Part shown: in pieces, positions 1 through 12,040 of the stretch
How positions within the stretch are numbered: position 1 is the first letter of the stretch
Layout of the letters: each line of letters starts with the position of its first letter
Source of the DNA: Symsagittifera roscoffensis
Taxonomy: Eukaryota; Xenacoelomorpha; Acoela; Convolutidae
Assembly: GCF_963678635.1 (NCBI RefSeq)
Contig: NC_087062.1
Location: 22,730,370-22,794,369 of the forward strand
Direction: 5' to 3'
Length of the DNA: 64,000 bases
Position numbers and translations under genes: made by a program
The notes under the pieces: model-generated
The model's database searches: none
Told to the model about the DNA's origin: nothing
The model's input: only the letters and a program-made list of their open reading frames with translations

Positions 1-215
1 TATCTATCTATATATTTATCTATCTATCCACCTGTCTATCTATCTATCAGTCTTCTTTTTATCAATGTATGTGTTTGTTTACCTTTTTATATTTTTATTC
101 AACTAACTGTCTATATATCTATCAATTTTATCTATCTTCACATTTTCTTTGTTCTATTTATGTTTCATATAAGTATCAACCTATCTTTTTATTTTGCTAT
201 CTATCTATCAACGTT
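1..215. repeat. Degenerate (TATC)n microsatellite
   Basis: TATC units dominate 1-60 and recur in broken form around 110-140 and 180-210, with interruptions such as CACCTGTC. The short frame that runs through it is low complexity and is not taken as a gene. Confidence 0.75.
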
Positions 216-1059
216 CAAATAAGAAATTTTGAGTATAAAAAAGTGAAAATACTGTTGAATAGATCTAGCAGCTTCAATGTTTTGATTTTGAAAAGCGCCA
301 ACATCCAAATGTTTAGTTTTATGCTTCTTGTTCTCTTATTTTTTTAAAACTTTGGAACAGTGTTTTTTTTTTCATCTAGCATTTTTCGTAGTTATTTTTA
401 TTGGGATCTGTATATGGTTTTAGACAGATTCACCTCTTGGAATGGTGTTTTCAAAGCCTGTTGTAAAGAAAGAACATTGTTATCTATTTGCTGTTATAAT
501 AAAAATAGTCTAAAAGCTAGATATTCAAAATCGTGATTGAAAAATGATTTTAAATGAATTTTTTTTTGATTTTTCAAGAAAGTTTTAATTGACGTTTTAT
601 GTTTCAAAAGTCCCTAAGTGGACACATTGAAGCTTTTTCAACGGTCTGGTTTTGCTGCATGTTAAACGGAATTTTTTATAGATCGTTTAAGCTTAGTCCG
701 ATATTGCAATTCTTAAGAATTATTTCCGATTTTCCAATTTATGAATGATCAGCCAAAGTAAGGCTGTTATCTATGATGACAGCATGGGAGGGGAACAGGG
801 CAGGGTATTGTAGTGTGTTTTTGAGATTCATTTATCTATATTTGGGCAATACTTAAGCTGCGTTCCACTTTCCACATGTTTAAGAGGTGCCTATGTTGGC
901 CTGTTTTAAGGCCAGTACATTGCGAGAGTTAAAATGATGACTCAAGTCCACGTTTTAAATTCTCTTGGAGCGCGAATGCTCAATTTCTACATTTTTACTT
1001 TATTCGCAACGCAAATTTTCACGATTTACTTTTCGTTTAATTCATCAAATTTAAAGTTC

Positions 1060-1500
1060 AACCCTATGGTGGGGAGCTGTCGGGATGCACTCAGGGAATG
1101 CAAATATTGCCTTCAAATATGAATACTCAACCCTTTTAGATTACGAGATATGTTTTTTGTTTTTTACGGACCCAAATACAAAAAAAAAATACTAATCAAA
1201 ATGGAAAACCTCAACCCTATTGTGGTTGCGTGCTGTCAAGGTACGTTTAAGATATCCAAGATTTGGCGTTTTTTAAATATTAACATAAAAAAAGCTTACA
1301 AAACTTGGAATTTTTAGCCCTATTGTGGGAGCTGTCAGGATACACTCAAGGGTTGCATAAAATCTTGCGTCCAAGTATTGCTGCTCAAGTCGCTTGGGTT
1401 TCCCAGATATGTTGGTTTTTTGTAATTCGTTCGGTTTTCAAACAAACGAGCATCCTGATAATTTCAACCGTATGGTGGGTTGCTGTAGACTTAAAATAAA
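1060..1500. repeat. Imperfect short repeat, three copies
   Basis: A phrase reading roughly CAACCCTATGGTGGGGAGCTG, followed by GTCNGGATNCACTCA and GGGTTGCA, occurs near 1060-1100, in shortened form near 1212, and near 1315-1360. A similar tail occurs near 1466. Related phrases (variants of CTGTCAGGATACACTC followed by GGGTTGCA) recur at 19080-19280 and, more weakly, near 10400 and 10590. This suggests an old dispersed or tandem repeat rather than a gene. Confidence 0.4.
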
Positions 1501-3950
1501 TTTTTGACTCATTTAGACTCTAGTGGTCAAAACTTAGTTGGAAAAGCAGCTCAGTATAGTTTTAAAAATGATCCATTAGGTCCATAAGGACATACTTTGG
1601 AATTATTACGTCTCAAAATTTAAACCCATAATTCGATGTGTACTTCTTGTAATCCGCAGGTACGAGTTATGGCTCCTTGCTATCTTTTTATATGTATCAA
1701 AAGCAAACCGTGCGGTGTTTTTTTTATTGAAACGAAGCTCTGAAAGTTTGGGAATCCTTTTGAAAACGCGATTATTTTGACCCTTCATGGCCTACATAAT
1801 TGTTATAGGAACATTTTCAGGCCTTTTCAGTGAAATTTTTTATAATTTTTTTTATATATACAAAAAATCCATTCAACTTGCAATATGAGATCAGATACCA
1901 AAACCCATAAAAAGTTCTTACTTTAGGACTAAAATTCAACGTGCATCTTGGAGCTATCGTGGTGCAAAGCTTTATCGCTATAGAAAAATAATTTATGTTT
2001 TCTTTCAAAACCGAATTGACTTTCCTATTCTGAAATCAAAACTTCAGCTCATAAAATGAGATATATTTATATTTCAAAGACCTGACTTGACTTTTTTTTA
2101 CAGTAAATCAAAGGGGTGTTGACAATTTGATAATGTCTTAAAGGAATTGAGTATAGCTAACCCACGTTCCGTATACCAACTCGTGGATGCTTTACTGATT
2201 CGAGATATTTCAGATGTAGTCCCCGGAACATTAGTACGACGGACTCCATTTGACTTTAGGTTAATGAGTACAATTCTGAGTAAGTAGATCATGTTTTGAA
2301 CCGTAAATTGAAAGTAAAAATATCAATGAAATAATAAAAACAAAAGTTTTTCTAAAATAAGCCAAAATGGCACTCTGGAGTGGGAACCTGCGACTATTTT
2401 TTTTTAAAATGCACACACCTACCAAGTTTTGGATATATGACCATTTTGGTCAAAAATAATCCAAAATTTGACCTTATAGTTTAGTTTATCAATGAATAGG
2501 AAACCACCGATAGATTATAAGACCATTTTAGTTTTTTGCTTGTACTAAATGTCGCTGTTTTTGTACATTTTAGGAGGGTGTTTTTACATTCAACTATTTA
2601 CTTGAAGCATCGTAGGTGCGAGTCATGCGCTAATTTATGATTACTTCTCAGAGTTCAAAACTTGAAACTGCAAAGCCTAGTGGCTCAAGAGATTTACTCT
2701 TTTTGCAATTTTCTCAATTCTGGGACAATTTTAACATGATTGTTTCAAGTCGTCTTTCAGATTAAGTTGATTTCTATTCTTGCGATGACTACCTTTTTAA
2801 GTCGATTTGATTATTGTCGCGGTGTTATCAAAGGAAAACTAATTTCAAAATCCAGAACTCTATCTTTGTCGAGATTTTCTTAGAAGATAAGATTTACTAA
2901 ATGGAAAATACCGTTGTGTTCAATAATCCTTTGCTCAAACTGATGTATTATACTGTCAGTCCACTTTTTTTCTAAGCTAACCCTCATAATTAAGTGATCA
3001 TCCAAAGCTTCAAAAGCTTATTTAAAAGTTTGTGAACTGCGCATGTGTTTCATCCGCTTTATTGGTGGCTGGTGTTTGGAAAATAGGAAGGCAAGAAGGG
3101 CATACCGCGATTGGCATAAAATTAACCTTAAAATCTATTGGCGGCAATTTTTCACAGCTTATTTGAACTTCTCGCCATTTACAAAATCAAGCTAAGTTTT
3201 GACATTTTTGCTTGCCTCTCCGATGTGCACCTCTGCCCTGTACCAATACTTAATTTTATAAAATTTGTCTTCATTGCAAGGCATTTTTCTGTATTTTCTT
3301 GATTTTTGTATTTTTACAAAGCCGAGTTATTTTTCGCCGATTTTTCGCTTGTATTTGTGAAATTCAGCCTCGTCTCTGTTTTTGAGGTTACGTTTCTGAT
3401 GTGCAATTATTACGCTGCGACCACCAATAGGCTGCAAAACTTCACTTTTCGTGAAGAATTTTAAAAGTTCGTGTTTCATATTTCTGTCTTTTCAAATGAA
3501 GTCCTGTGCTCAGTTTCAGATTTTTTTTAGCAGTTGGAACAAGGTTATCAACGCGTCTCTGAAAGCATAATGTTTTGACCTGTTTGATCGTGAAATCAAG
3601 AAAAATAAATGTTAAAAACCCCTGTCTAATTTTGTGTTTAGGTTATTGTTATTATTTCTAAACTTTGTAAATATCAATCTATAGTATCTATAACAAAGCT
3701 TAAGTTTTAGTTTTTTGTTTCCATTCTGCCATGGAAATATGGATTTTAATTTTTGATTTTAGGAAGAATGAAATTCCCTGATTCAGCAATTCATTTTGAA
3801 GCTATTTTGGTTCGCATTGCCCGCTAGTTTAACGTAGGTGTGTTGAAATGTTGCTCATTACAAATGATGCTCATAGCAAAAAAGTAGAAATTAGTTTTGC
3901 TTGCGATGTCCATTTTAAGCCGTTTTATCTACACAAATTTGATCTTTTAG

Positions 3951-4460
3951 GGACCGGAGCTCTTGATAGACTACCAGCTATACGACTACAGTCTCGATCT
4001 GTGGTCTCTAGGCTGCATGGTTGCTAGTATGATCTTCAAAAAAGAGCCCTTCTTCCAAGGCCACGACAATCACGACCAACTAGTCAAAATTGTGAAGGTC
4101 CTCGGATCCGAGGAGTTCTACGATTACATAGACAAATATCAGATAGGTCTGGACTCAAAATTCAACGAGATCCTAGGACGACATACAAAGAAAAAATGGG
4201 AACGCTTCGTGAACTCTGGGAATCAGCATCTAGTAGGGCCAGAGTCACTAGATCTTCTGGACAAATTGCTCCGATTCGACCATCAGGACCGTCTGACAGC
4301 CAGGGAAGCAATGGACCATCCTTATTTCCAATGTGTAGTGGCGGATGTGACAGCTGCCAATTCTAAATGCAATCCGCCTCCTCCTCAAGCTCCTCAGCAG
4401 AACAGAACAGCTCAGAGCAACTCGTCTGACATGTTAAATAATGCGGATGCGGCTGCTTAA
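3951..4460 (+). CDS. CSNK2A: Casein kinase II subunit alpha, last coding exon (170 residues)
   Basis: CK2 alpha is the constitutively active Ser/Thr kinase that pairs with the regulatory CK2 beta dimer in nucleus and cytoplasm. The exon follows a clean acceptor (GATCTTTTAG at 3941-3950) and starts in phase 0 with GPELL, just after the activation segment. Next come the subdomain IX motif [10 protein letters not shown], the CK2 signature [15 protein letters not shown], the stretch [20 protein letters not shown], the block [15 protein letters not shown], and the lobe end [13 protein letters not shown] short Pro/Gln/Asn-rich tail ends at TAA 4458-4460. Catalytic loop and N-lobe exons lie outside the window. 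There is no frame break and conservation is near vertebrate level, so this is a live gene. Whether it is the alpha or alpha-prime paralogue cannot be told. Confidence 0.95.
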   Translation, partial: GPELLIDYQLYDYSLDLWSLGCMVASMIFKKEPFFQGHDNHDQLVKIVKVLGSEEFYDYIDKYQIGLDSKFNEILGRHTKKKWERFVNSGNQHLVGPESLDLLDKLLRFDHQDRLTAREAMDHPYFQCVVADVTAANSKCNPPPPQAPQQNRTAQSNSSDMLNNADAAA

Positions 4461-6849
4461 AACGGACGAGAACTTGTGACGTTTCTTTTAGGCTCTTTTT
4501 CTGTGACCGTGCACCAAAATAAGAGCAAGTATTTGTTTTTCATGTATAATGTGCGTGTATTGTCAATGCACAAATAGCAGCGAAATGAACAGCCCTTTTA
4601 AAAATGAAAACGGAAAAAGAGCCATCTTGTACAACAAATCGTTTGCTAACTGATGACGTATTTCTATCTGTTATTTATATCTCAAGCTAGGTGTCCAAAT
4701 GAAATGAATTAATTCAATGTTTCTGATGCGTGAAGATTATTTCGTCTGTTCTGTACGAACAAGTTACTCGTGGCGTCATCACTTCGGTCATTTTTACAAT
4801 CGAAGTGATTCAATTTCGTTTGCACCCGAAAGCCAAGAGATGTACGTTTGAGACAGAAGCGGATTTAGAGTGGAGAGACTAAGGATATGTTATTTCAGCT
4901 ATATATTTTTTCCGAACAAGCCTATCTGCTTTAGACAGGCGATTATGAGGCAAAATTCAGCTACAATTCAGGAAAATAGGCGCACAGAAAAAAGTATCCC
5001 TTGTTCACAGCATGTACCCAAATGAAAGATTTGACTGTTTCGGGAGAGCCTGGTTGGCAAAATAAATTGGGGAATAAAGTCAAAAAAATTATTCCTTCTG
5101 ATTTTTTGAAGAAGCATGCTCTGCAATATGTGAATACGAACTAAGGGCGTAATTTTCAAAAATTCGATTTCAAATTTTTTAAAAAAATAAATGATCTATT
5201 CTGAGAAAAAGATGGACTGAAAATGTTTTCAAACAATGAAGGTTTGTCGTTTGACATGTATTCAGCCGTTTTGGACAGGAGTCGATCTAGGATGTTATCG
5301 AGGGTATTAGAGTATTGGATTGATAAAACATCGACGAAAACCAAAAGAGAGTGTGTGTTTTTATGTACCTGATTGATGAACCTGCTTTCCAAAATTTGTC
5401 GAAATTCAATCGAAGTGAGAGGGTGTACCAGTTGAAAATTGTTAGTAATTTAAGGGTAACTAAATTGATTTTCCGAGCCCTCGAAAGCGCTTTGAAGGAC
5501 CTTACTTTGCTAACCTTTTCTTTGCTATGCCATTTTTTGAAGGTTTTGACCAAAAACTTCCGTTTTTTTTTCGGCGAGCCCTCGCCATCAAAGTTAGAAA
5601 ATTTATAGGATCCGTCGGTCGAAAAAAGATGTCAAAATAAAGAAAAGTTTTTGGTAAGAAATGAAATGCTGAAGAAGGAATGCCGGAGTAAAATCTGTGG
5701 TTACGATAGACTTTTCCCTTCTGCAAACTCTGCTTCATGTCTGGCCAAAATTGAAGATGAAAGAAAATTTATTATTTCAAAGCACGTTGGAATCTGAAAC
5801 TGAAATTAACTAAAAAATTTTTTAAGTATCATTGAATCACTGAATGTAGTGAAGTCACTTATATAGATGGTGTTGTTTTTGTTCCGGCCAATGGAAAAAT
5901 GGGGAGGAAGTTTGTATTCCGTTTTTTCTATTTTTTTTTTGTTTTCCACGCAAAAGCAGGTACCACAAATAATCATCGGATTAGGTCGAGTTTTATATTA
6001 TAAGTTTTCAAAAAGTCGTCTCAGTATCGAGAAAAACAAGTTTGACTTTTAGTGATAATGTTTGATTGTTTTTTTTGTGATTAGTCTTAGTTCGAGCAAA
6101 CAAAGCGAGCGCGCAGGCTTAAAATAGCTTATTTTAATAAGTGAATAGCTTGCAATAGCTTAGTTTAAGCTGAAACAATAAGTTTTAATCAAGAAAGGTT
6201 ATTTTTCTTTGATCATTTTTGCGCTTTTTTGGAATCAAAAACTCAAAAAGTTTGCTTATTTTACTGTTGTCCAGTTTGCTTATTTTGCTGACTGTCGACT
6301 CTGCTAAACTCTATTTTTGGTCAGATCCTTTTAACACACCGCGCAGAAATACAACCCTACTTTGAAATGCAGTGAAGGCTCTCATATAGCTCTTGGCGTT
6401 TTTGTCTTTTTTTTTCAGGAAAAAGGCTTAAAATGCTCTGATAACAACACAACAGATGTGCATTCATACTTAATAATACATTTATGAATGTTTTTAGGTA
6501 TATGTGCTCTTTTTGAATTCATTTTTTACGTGAGCGTAGCGTAATATGATATAACGATGCAATTTTTTTTCAACAGCAGTCTCAAACAAAAGTGCCACTT
6601 TTGAACCAGAAGGCTGCTTTAGCAGTATAATAATGTGCTTCAACAGTTGATTACACCAGCCAAGCTTGTGTGATAGTTTGCATTCTTTTTTCCAACCTGA
6701 GTCGCAAAAATTGTTGCGAGAAAAGGTGTTCATTTTGATCAATAACCAGCTATTACGTACAGCCAATTCTAATGATATGAGCACTTGTTCATTTTGATCA
6801 ATAACCAGCTATTAACTACAGCCAATTCTAATGATATTAGCACTGACTA

Positions 6850-7212
6850 TTATATCACAAATAGCACTTTAGCTTCAAGGTATCATGGATATGTAGCGTT
6901 GAGGTAGGGAAGGAGACCCACAACAAAATAAGAGGGTTCGAACCTGGGAAGGGTCGGATGTTTTTAATGAACTTTTTCGTATAGTAGTTAAAATGCGTCC
7001 GCTCTATAAATTGATGCATGTTAGTTGGTATTTTTTTTCCAAATTGACTGGTACTGCTAATGCGTCATAATTGGCTCGCGTCACTTAGCAATTATGTAGA
7101 CTTATAATTGGCGTGCGTCACTTTTGTAGACTCAAAGTATTACTCATTCAGTTTTTCCCAGTAGCGTTAATGGTCATAATTTTGCTTGTATATGCGAGGT
7201 GCAACTTCGCCT
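6850..7212 (+). repeat. tRNA-derived SINE, copy 1
   Basis: About 360 bp are shared with 20688-21060. The left part contains an RNA polymerase III split promoter: an A-box-like TGTAGCGTTGAGGTAGGG near 6893 and a perfect B-box core GGTTCGAACC near 6937, in the spacing expected for a tRNA. The body follows (GAACTTTTTCGTAT, AAAATGCGTCCGCTC, TTTTTCCCAGTAGCG) and the shared end is GCAACTTCGCCTC at 7201-7213. The copies differ by scattered substitutions and small indels, so they are old. I see no intact tRNA fold, so this is a SINE head and not a tRNA gene. Confidence 0.6.
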
Positions 7213-7701
7213 CTGAGTTAAAAATAAGTTAACACTTTTAATGATTTTTTTAAATCATCAACTGAACCGGAAAAAGCTATTTGTTTCACGCAACAGTATA
7301 GTAATTGAAATCCGATATCAAAAGTTTTCCAATTCGATACTTTTCGCTAGATTTTCGAATTGCTTAATTTATACGCAAGCAAATTTAGTGTGGTGGCCTT
7401 GAGTTTTTTATATTCCAAATTATTACATACTAAATTTAATAACTTATTATTACATACTAATTTAGCAACTTCGCCTCTGAGTTAAAAATAAGTTAACACT
7501 TTTAATGATTTTTTTAAATCATCAACTGAACCGGAAAAAGCTATTTGTTTCACGCAACAGTATAGTAATTGAAATCCGATATCAAAAGTTTTCCAATTCG
7601 ATACTTTTCGCTAGATTTTCGAATTGCTTAATTTATACGCAAGCAAATTTAGTGTGGTGGCCTTGAGTTTTTTATATTCCAAATTATTACATACTAAATT
7701 T
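7201..7701. repeat. Direct duplication: two 237-bp copies, period 264 bp
   Basis: Bases 7201-7437 are repeated at 7465-7701, and the two copies read as identical, separated by 27 bp. This implies a recent duplication. A strongly diverged relative lies at about 12323-12545 (shared phrases AACTGAAAAAAGCTATTTGT and TATATTCCAAATTATCACAT). The block is therefore part of a dispersed repeat, probably the tail of the SINE that ends at 7212. Confidence 0.8.
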
Positions 7702-8294
7702 GGGTTTTATGCGTTTTGCAGCTTTTGTTCATCCAAGTTTTGCCGCTTTCACGCTCGTGTTTGCGTAGTTACACTCTCGAAATATGAACTTTGAATTATC
7801 GCGAAAAAACGTGGACGATTTCTAGTTTCGAAAGTGGAATTTAATTTTTAGATTCTCCGCCGAAATAAAGTTTTTACGAATGCAGGTTTCTCAAATTGAA
7901 TTAATTACGTCAAAAAAGAGTCAGTCATAAAGTCGTCTTGAAATTCAAAGAGGGTTTAAAAATTTTCACTTCTTTTGTTTCCTTGCCTTCATTGATTGTT
8001 TATGAAGTCTGTTTGCTATGTTGATATTTTGTGGTTTGATTTTGTATTTCAATTTCCATTGAATTCTTCTGCTGAAAAGAAAATAACTTACGATTTCTAA
8101 GCAAGCAAGTGGAAATGGCTCTAAAAACTGGAATCCTTTCTAATTTAGAAAATAAATTTCAATTGTAAATTTTTCCAGTGGAACAAAAAATCACGTTATC
8201 ATCCAATTATCTTAAATTGGATCAAATTAAGCAAAATTTTGCATCGTGTTTTGTTTTTGAATTTTAAAACACTTCAAGGCCATTTTTTCCGAAA

Positions 8295-8453
8295 ATGAGT
8301 TTTTGTGTTTTCTTGCGTTCACTAACACTTCCTAACTGTCTTTTGGGAGTCTACGACAATAACCCGACTCGACGTCAAGCTGACAGAGCTTTAGGTCGAA
8401 ACGCAAACTCGCCACCCGCTCCAAAAAGGAAGTATAAGGAAAAAAATCTGTAA
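8295..8453 (+). other. Short coding-like stretch, 52-codon frame or orphan exon
   Basis: A small open frame from ATG 8295 to TAA 8451 stands out by base composition. The middle section (about 8350-8435) is much richer in C and G than its surroundings and encodes a basic, Pro- and Asn-containing run. The section is preceded by branch-point-like CTAAC and an AG (TGTCTTTTGGGAG) and followed by a donor-like GTATAAGG. It could therefore be an internal exon of about 80 nt. I do not recognise the protein and see no partner exon nearby. It may equally be chance or a piece of an old element. Confidence 0.22.
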
Positions 8454-8744
8454 ACTTTAACCAAATCTACCTTAAAAAACTAGTTGTTTGAGAAAATACA
8501 CTATTCACTAATGATTCCGCATGATGCATCAAACGAATTTTCAAACTGTAAACTTAAAAACGCACGAGGCATTGCTTCTCGTAAAAAAACTTCCAGGACA
8601 TCCGCGAAATATTTAGAATTTTGGAGAAAAAATAAATAGTAACGAAAATCTAAGAAATTGAGAAACTATTCCAAATAATTCTCAAACTACTGAAAATTTG
8701 TCCTTAAGTTTCCTGATGTTCAATATTAAACTTTTCTCTGTTCA

Positions 8745-8925
8745 TTATGAGCCGCCATGGACGAGTGGAGTACGACACGCGTCTCTCGACACGAGGGATC
8801 ATGCGTTCAAATCATACTTCGGTCGCGGTCGGAGGGTTTCCCCTGTCATTCACCTTTTAATGGTGGGACGGACCGACTTCGGCAAAATGAATGACCTTAT
8901 CTTCTTCTACGGATGATCGTACATT
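8745..8925 (+). repeat. tRNA-like SINE head with GC-richer body
   Basis: A tRNA-like arrangement begins at about 8750: A-box-like TGGACGAGTGGAGT, a mid-region CGCGTCTCTCGACACGAG, and a B-box-like GCGTTCAAATC at about 8803. A body with GGTCGCGGTCGGAGGGTTTC and a second arm rich in GGGACGGACCGACTTCGG follow. The composition contrasts sharply with the surrounding AT-rich DNA. It differs from the SINE at 6850 and 20688, so it would be a second family. A decayed tRNA gene is the alternative. The 72-residue frame over it is not taken as a gene. Confidence 0.4.
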
Positions 8926-10650
8926 GAGTACTACCGGGGAATAATTCTACAAAAAATGAACGGTCTTAATCATCGTCGAGCGGGTATTTTTCAGACTTTT
9001 CTTGCTTTTGGAGTGCGTGGATTCCTCAGATTGGATCCGACAAGTCCTAATATCAAAATGACAAAAAAGAAAAAAGTTTTTTCCTGGGCTTCAGGAAAAT
9101 CCACAAAATAACTTCTGATACCGAAATTGCCGCGGTTGGCGGAAACCAGGAATTGTGGTTGCAATGGGAATACGTTAATAAATAAAACTATAAAGGTAAA
9201 AGTATAAAGTAATTTAAAGAATCAGATTGAAATTTGATTTGCTCTGAAAAGGTATCTAAGTCTCATTTCAAAAAAAAATCGTGTTTCAAATCTTTCTTTT
9301 TAGTATGTTATTCTGCGAAAACTTCGTTGGCATAATTGCCTTATTTGCAATGCTGCGATGGTTTCTATGTCAATTGGATGTATTTGGACACGTAAATTTG
9401 TAATTTGCTTTAATCAAAGATAGTTTAAAGTTTTTGGTTTTTGTTGGTCAAATTCCGAGCGAATATAGCAAACAAGCAGGTGTAGAATATGCCAGAAAAA
9501 AATCGACAAGTTTTAGTTTTACTCCAGTAGTATTAGTTTTTGAAGCTTTGCTCAGAGCTTTTTGGAAAAAAATCCTCAAAAAGTCAAAAAAAATATGTTT
9601 GGAAAAAAATTATTTTGTTATTTTATGATTTCAGATTAACTTTTTGATAGAAACCTTTGTCAGATATGTTATTCTACTCTCACTATCGAATGCACTTTAT
9701 TCTAGGTTTTCGTTTAAATCCGATGATAGCTGAACGAACAAAAAGCTTATTCAAAAAATTGGTCTGATTTTCTGTGCTATTTGCGCAGCAACCGGCTATC
9801 CTTGTTTAGATTTGGTTTTATTCCGACAATTGTCGGAGAGTGGGAAGGACCTATTCCGTAGATTCCGTTTTCTGAAAGTTTGTCTGTCAATTGTGGCTAC
9901 CTAAATGAAAGCTAGTGGGGTAGATATCATATTAAAGCCTTTTTAGTTGTGTTTTAGGTTCTAAAAAGAACCTCTAGCATGTTATCTCAGTGTAATGGAA
10001 AATTTATCTGAATATGGGGTTTCAGCCTCAATTAGACAGCTTCTGAATAGAGACTGGCCTCCGAATTGATTTAAAATGTCAATTGCAACGTTAATTTAGA
10101 TATAACGTTCACCAATTCTAATACTTTTTTAAACCTAAATTAGCGAAATTTTCGGAAAAAAAATAGTTCACAAGATAGAATAAAGTTTTGTGATCCTTGA
10201 TATCAATTTTTAATTCAGTAAATTCTTATTATTCGGTGCTACTTGCAAAGCAACTGGCCATCCCTGCTTCACGTTTCAAACTAGTTTATCGTAGGTTTTT
10301 ACAAATATTACGGTTAAAATAAACCACCGGTGCTTCGAACTTTTGACAACTCAGGAAAAACCGCATATAGTGGAAAACAGATCTGTAGGCTTTTAGTGTA
10401 CTCTGACAGCACTCAATTACATGGCTAGGATTTTCAAACTTTTAAGAAAAAAAGTTTCGTTAAGGATTTTCAAATTTGGAAAAAAAATAATTTGAGTTTT
10501 TTTGAAATTTTTTTTAAATCACAAAAAAACGTCATATCTCGAAAAGTTTTAGGTTTTGAGCAATCAAATTTAGAGATAATATTCGCAACTCCTGAGAGTA
10601 CCCTGTCAGCAACCAACTACAAGGTAAGGAAATCAAATTTGGTTTAAAAG
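8926..10650. other. Non-coding AT-rich stretch
   Basis: I see no conserved coding segment, RNA gene or well-bounded element. Short phrases resembling the AACCCTATNGTGGG repeat family occur around 10390-10420 and 10590-10615. Confidence 0.4.
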
Positions 10651-10654
10651 GTAA

Positions 10655-11115
10655 TAAAAAAGGTTAAAAAATGAAAAGATAAAAAAAAGAAAAAAATCGA
10701 ATGAGAAGGATCGAAGAAAAAGATTTAAAAAAAGATAAAAATGATCGAAAAAAAGGATTGAAAAAGAAGCATCGAAAAAAAGATCCAAAAAGAAGGATTG
10801 AAAAAAAGATGAAGAATAAAAAAAAGAACGATCGAAAAAATATTTAAAAAGGATCGAAAAAAAGATAGAGAAGAAAGATAGAAAAAGAAGGATCGAAAAA
10901 AAAAGATCGAAAAAAAAGAGACAAAAATTTCGAAAAAGTAAGGTCGAAAAAAAGACAGAAAAAAAAGATGAAAAAAAGATCGAAAAAGAAGGATCAAAAA
11001 AGAAGGATTGAAAAAAAAGATAGAAAAAAAAGAAAGATAAAAAAAAGATAGAAGAAATGATTGAAAAAAAGTTCGAAAAAAAATTAGAAAAAAGATGGAA
11101 GAAAGATCGAAAAAA
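10655..11115 (+). repeat. Purine-only low-complexity tract
   Basis: About 450 bases of almost pure A/G on the plus strand, made of degenerate units of about 9-14 bp such as GAAAAAAAGATC and GAAGGATCGAAAAA. Runs of A alternate with GATCG or GAAGG. Two long minus-strand frames across it (Phe/Ser-rich, 251 and 173 residues) are a by-product of the missing stop codons and are not genes. Such polypurine mirror-like tracts can adopt triplex (H-DNA) structure; that is inference. Confidence 0.85.
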
Positions 11116-11858
11116 GACATTAAAAAATAGAAAATACAGATAAAGAGAAAGAATTGGAGACAACCGTTTGAAAGTAGTATTATTTCGAACTGAATTGTCG
11201 AAACCAAATTGAAAATTGAAAAATCTGGAGACGGGTAGACAGACAATCAAATTAAATGAAAAAGCAGGTATACAGACAGACAAACTTAATTTGGCCTCGA
11301 AAAAAAATGACTGAAAAATTATTGACCTTGCGAAAAAATTATTGAAAAATTTTCTTAAGCATTGCATGATATGATATAGCTTAAACATGAAAAATTTCTT
11401 TCTTTAAACATGCAAAATTATTATGATTAAACATGGGAGATAGCTGTCACTCGCATTTAAATATAGTATAGATAGATATAGATATATATAGATTAAAAAA
11501 CACTTATTTTAGGTTTAGGTTTCAGAAATTCACAGCACAAATGATTTTTATCGGGTTGCCTTCCACACTTTTTCATGATATCAACTTTTGTGCAGACGTT
11601 CAGACTGTTTTGATTGGTGAGTTCAAGCAATTGTTTGAGTGATATACAAAACTATTGCTACTATTAATTCTGGGTCATTAAATAGGTCCAAAAAATTTTG
11701 GTTGCTCAAAACCAGTTTTTCAAATTTCGGTCTGCAGCCAACCCACGTGAGACTTTTCGTTCCAATTTTTACGTTAGAAGCGTTTTTGGCCGTAGAAGTT
11801 TGTGCTATCTAAACCGTAATTAATTGGCGTTAACTTGATTGCTGTTTAATTCTGCAAT

Positions 11859-12040
11859 TTGCAAGAGAACTGTAATCGAGAGCTAGGTTTTGGTTCACGT
11901 AGATTTTCCGAAAAAAAATTGAGTGGCATTCGTGCTAGACTCCTCGCACAAGCTTATCAACTTCCTGCTACCAATTCTACCCACTTGGCGTACAACTACC
12001 TTCGATGCTTCAAAAAAATCCAGGGTTTGTATTTGGCGAG
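11859..12040 (+). other. Unrecognised coding-like stretch
   Basis: The plus-strand frame over 11859-12146 has a first half with more balanced composition than the flanks (encoding, for example, ELGFGSRRFSEKKL and RARLLAQAYQLPATNS). It is preceded by an AG (GCAATTTGCAAG) that could act as an acceptor. The second half turns into Phe/Ile/Lys-rich intron-like sequence. I do not recognise the family. It may be an orphan exon or a transposase fragment. Confidence 0.2.

Larger units (their letters stand above)
1..3950. other. Intronic DNA upstream of the CK2 alpha last exon
   Basis: No conserved coding segment is visible here on either strand. Because the exon at 3951 opens with a 3' splice site and encodes only the C-terminal part of CK2 alpha, this stretch is inferred to be intron, at least at its right side. 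It opens with a degenerate TATC microsatellite (1-60, more around 110-210). It also holds three imperfect copies of a short repeat built around an AACCCTATNGTGGG core (about 1060, 1212 and 1315). I searched by eye for the preceding CK2 exon (catalytic loop and activation segment) and did not find it. Confidence 0.5.
4461..8294. other. Gene-poor region after CK2 alpha: 3' UTR, then repeats
   Basis: The first few hundred bases after the CK2 stop codon are presumably 3' UTR; I see no clear AATAAA close to it. After that I see no conserved protein in any frame. Open frames in 4968-5740 overlap each other on both strands, are AT-rich and look random. A near-perfect 58-59-bp direct duplication sits at 6731-6848 and leads into a SINE copy (6850-7212) and a 237-bp duplicated block (7201-7701). 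Confidence 0.5.

Noticed and set aside
5287-5738. Several overlapping frames on both strands
   Set aside because: They overlap one another, are AT-driven, and show no conserved motif or splice context.
10633-11388. Minus-strand frames of 251 and 173 residues, Phe/Ser-rich
   Set aside because: They are produced by the purine-only tract, which cannot contain stop codons in these frames; there is no domain and no codon signal.
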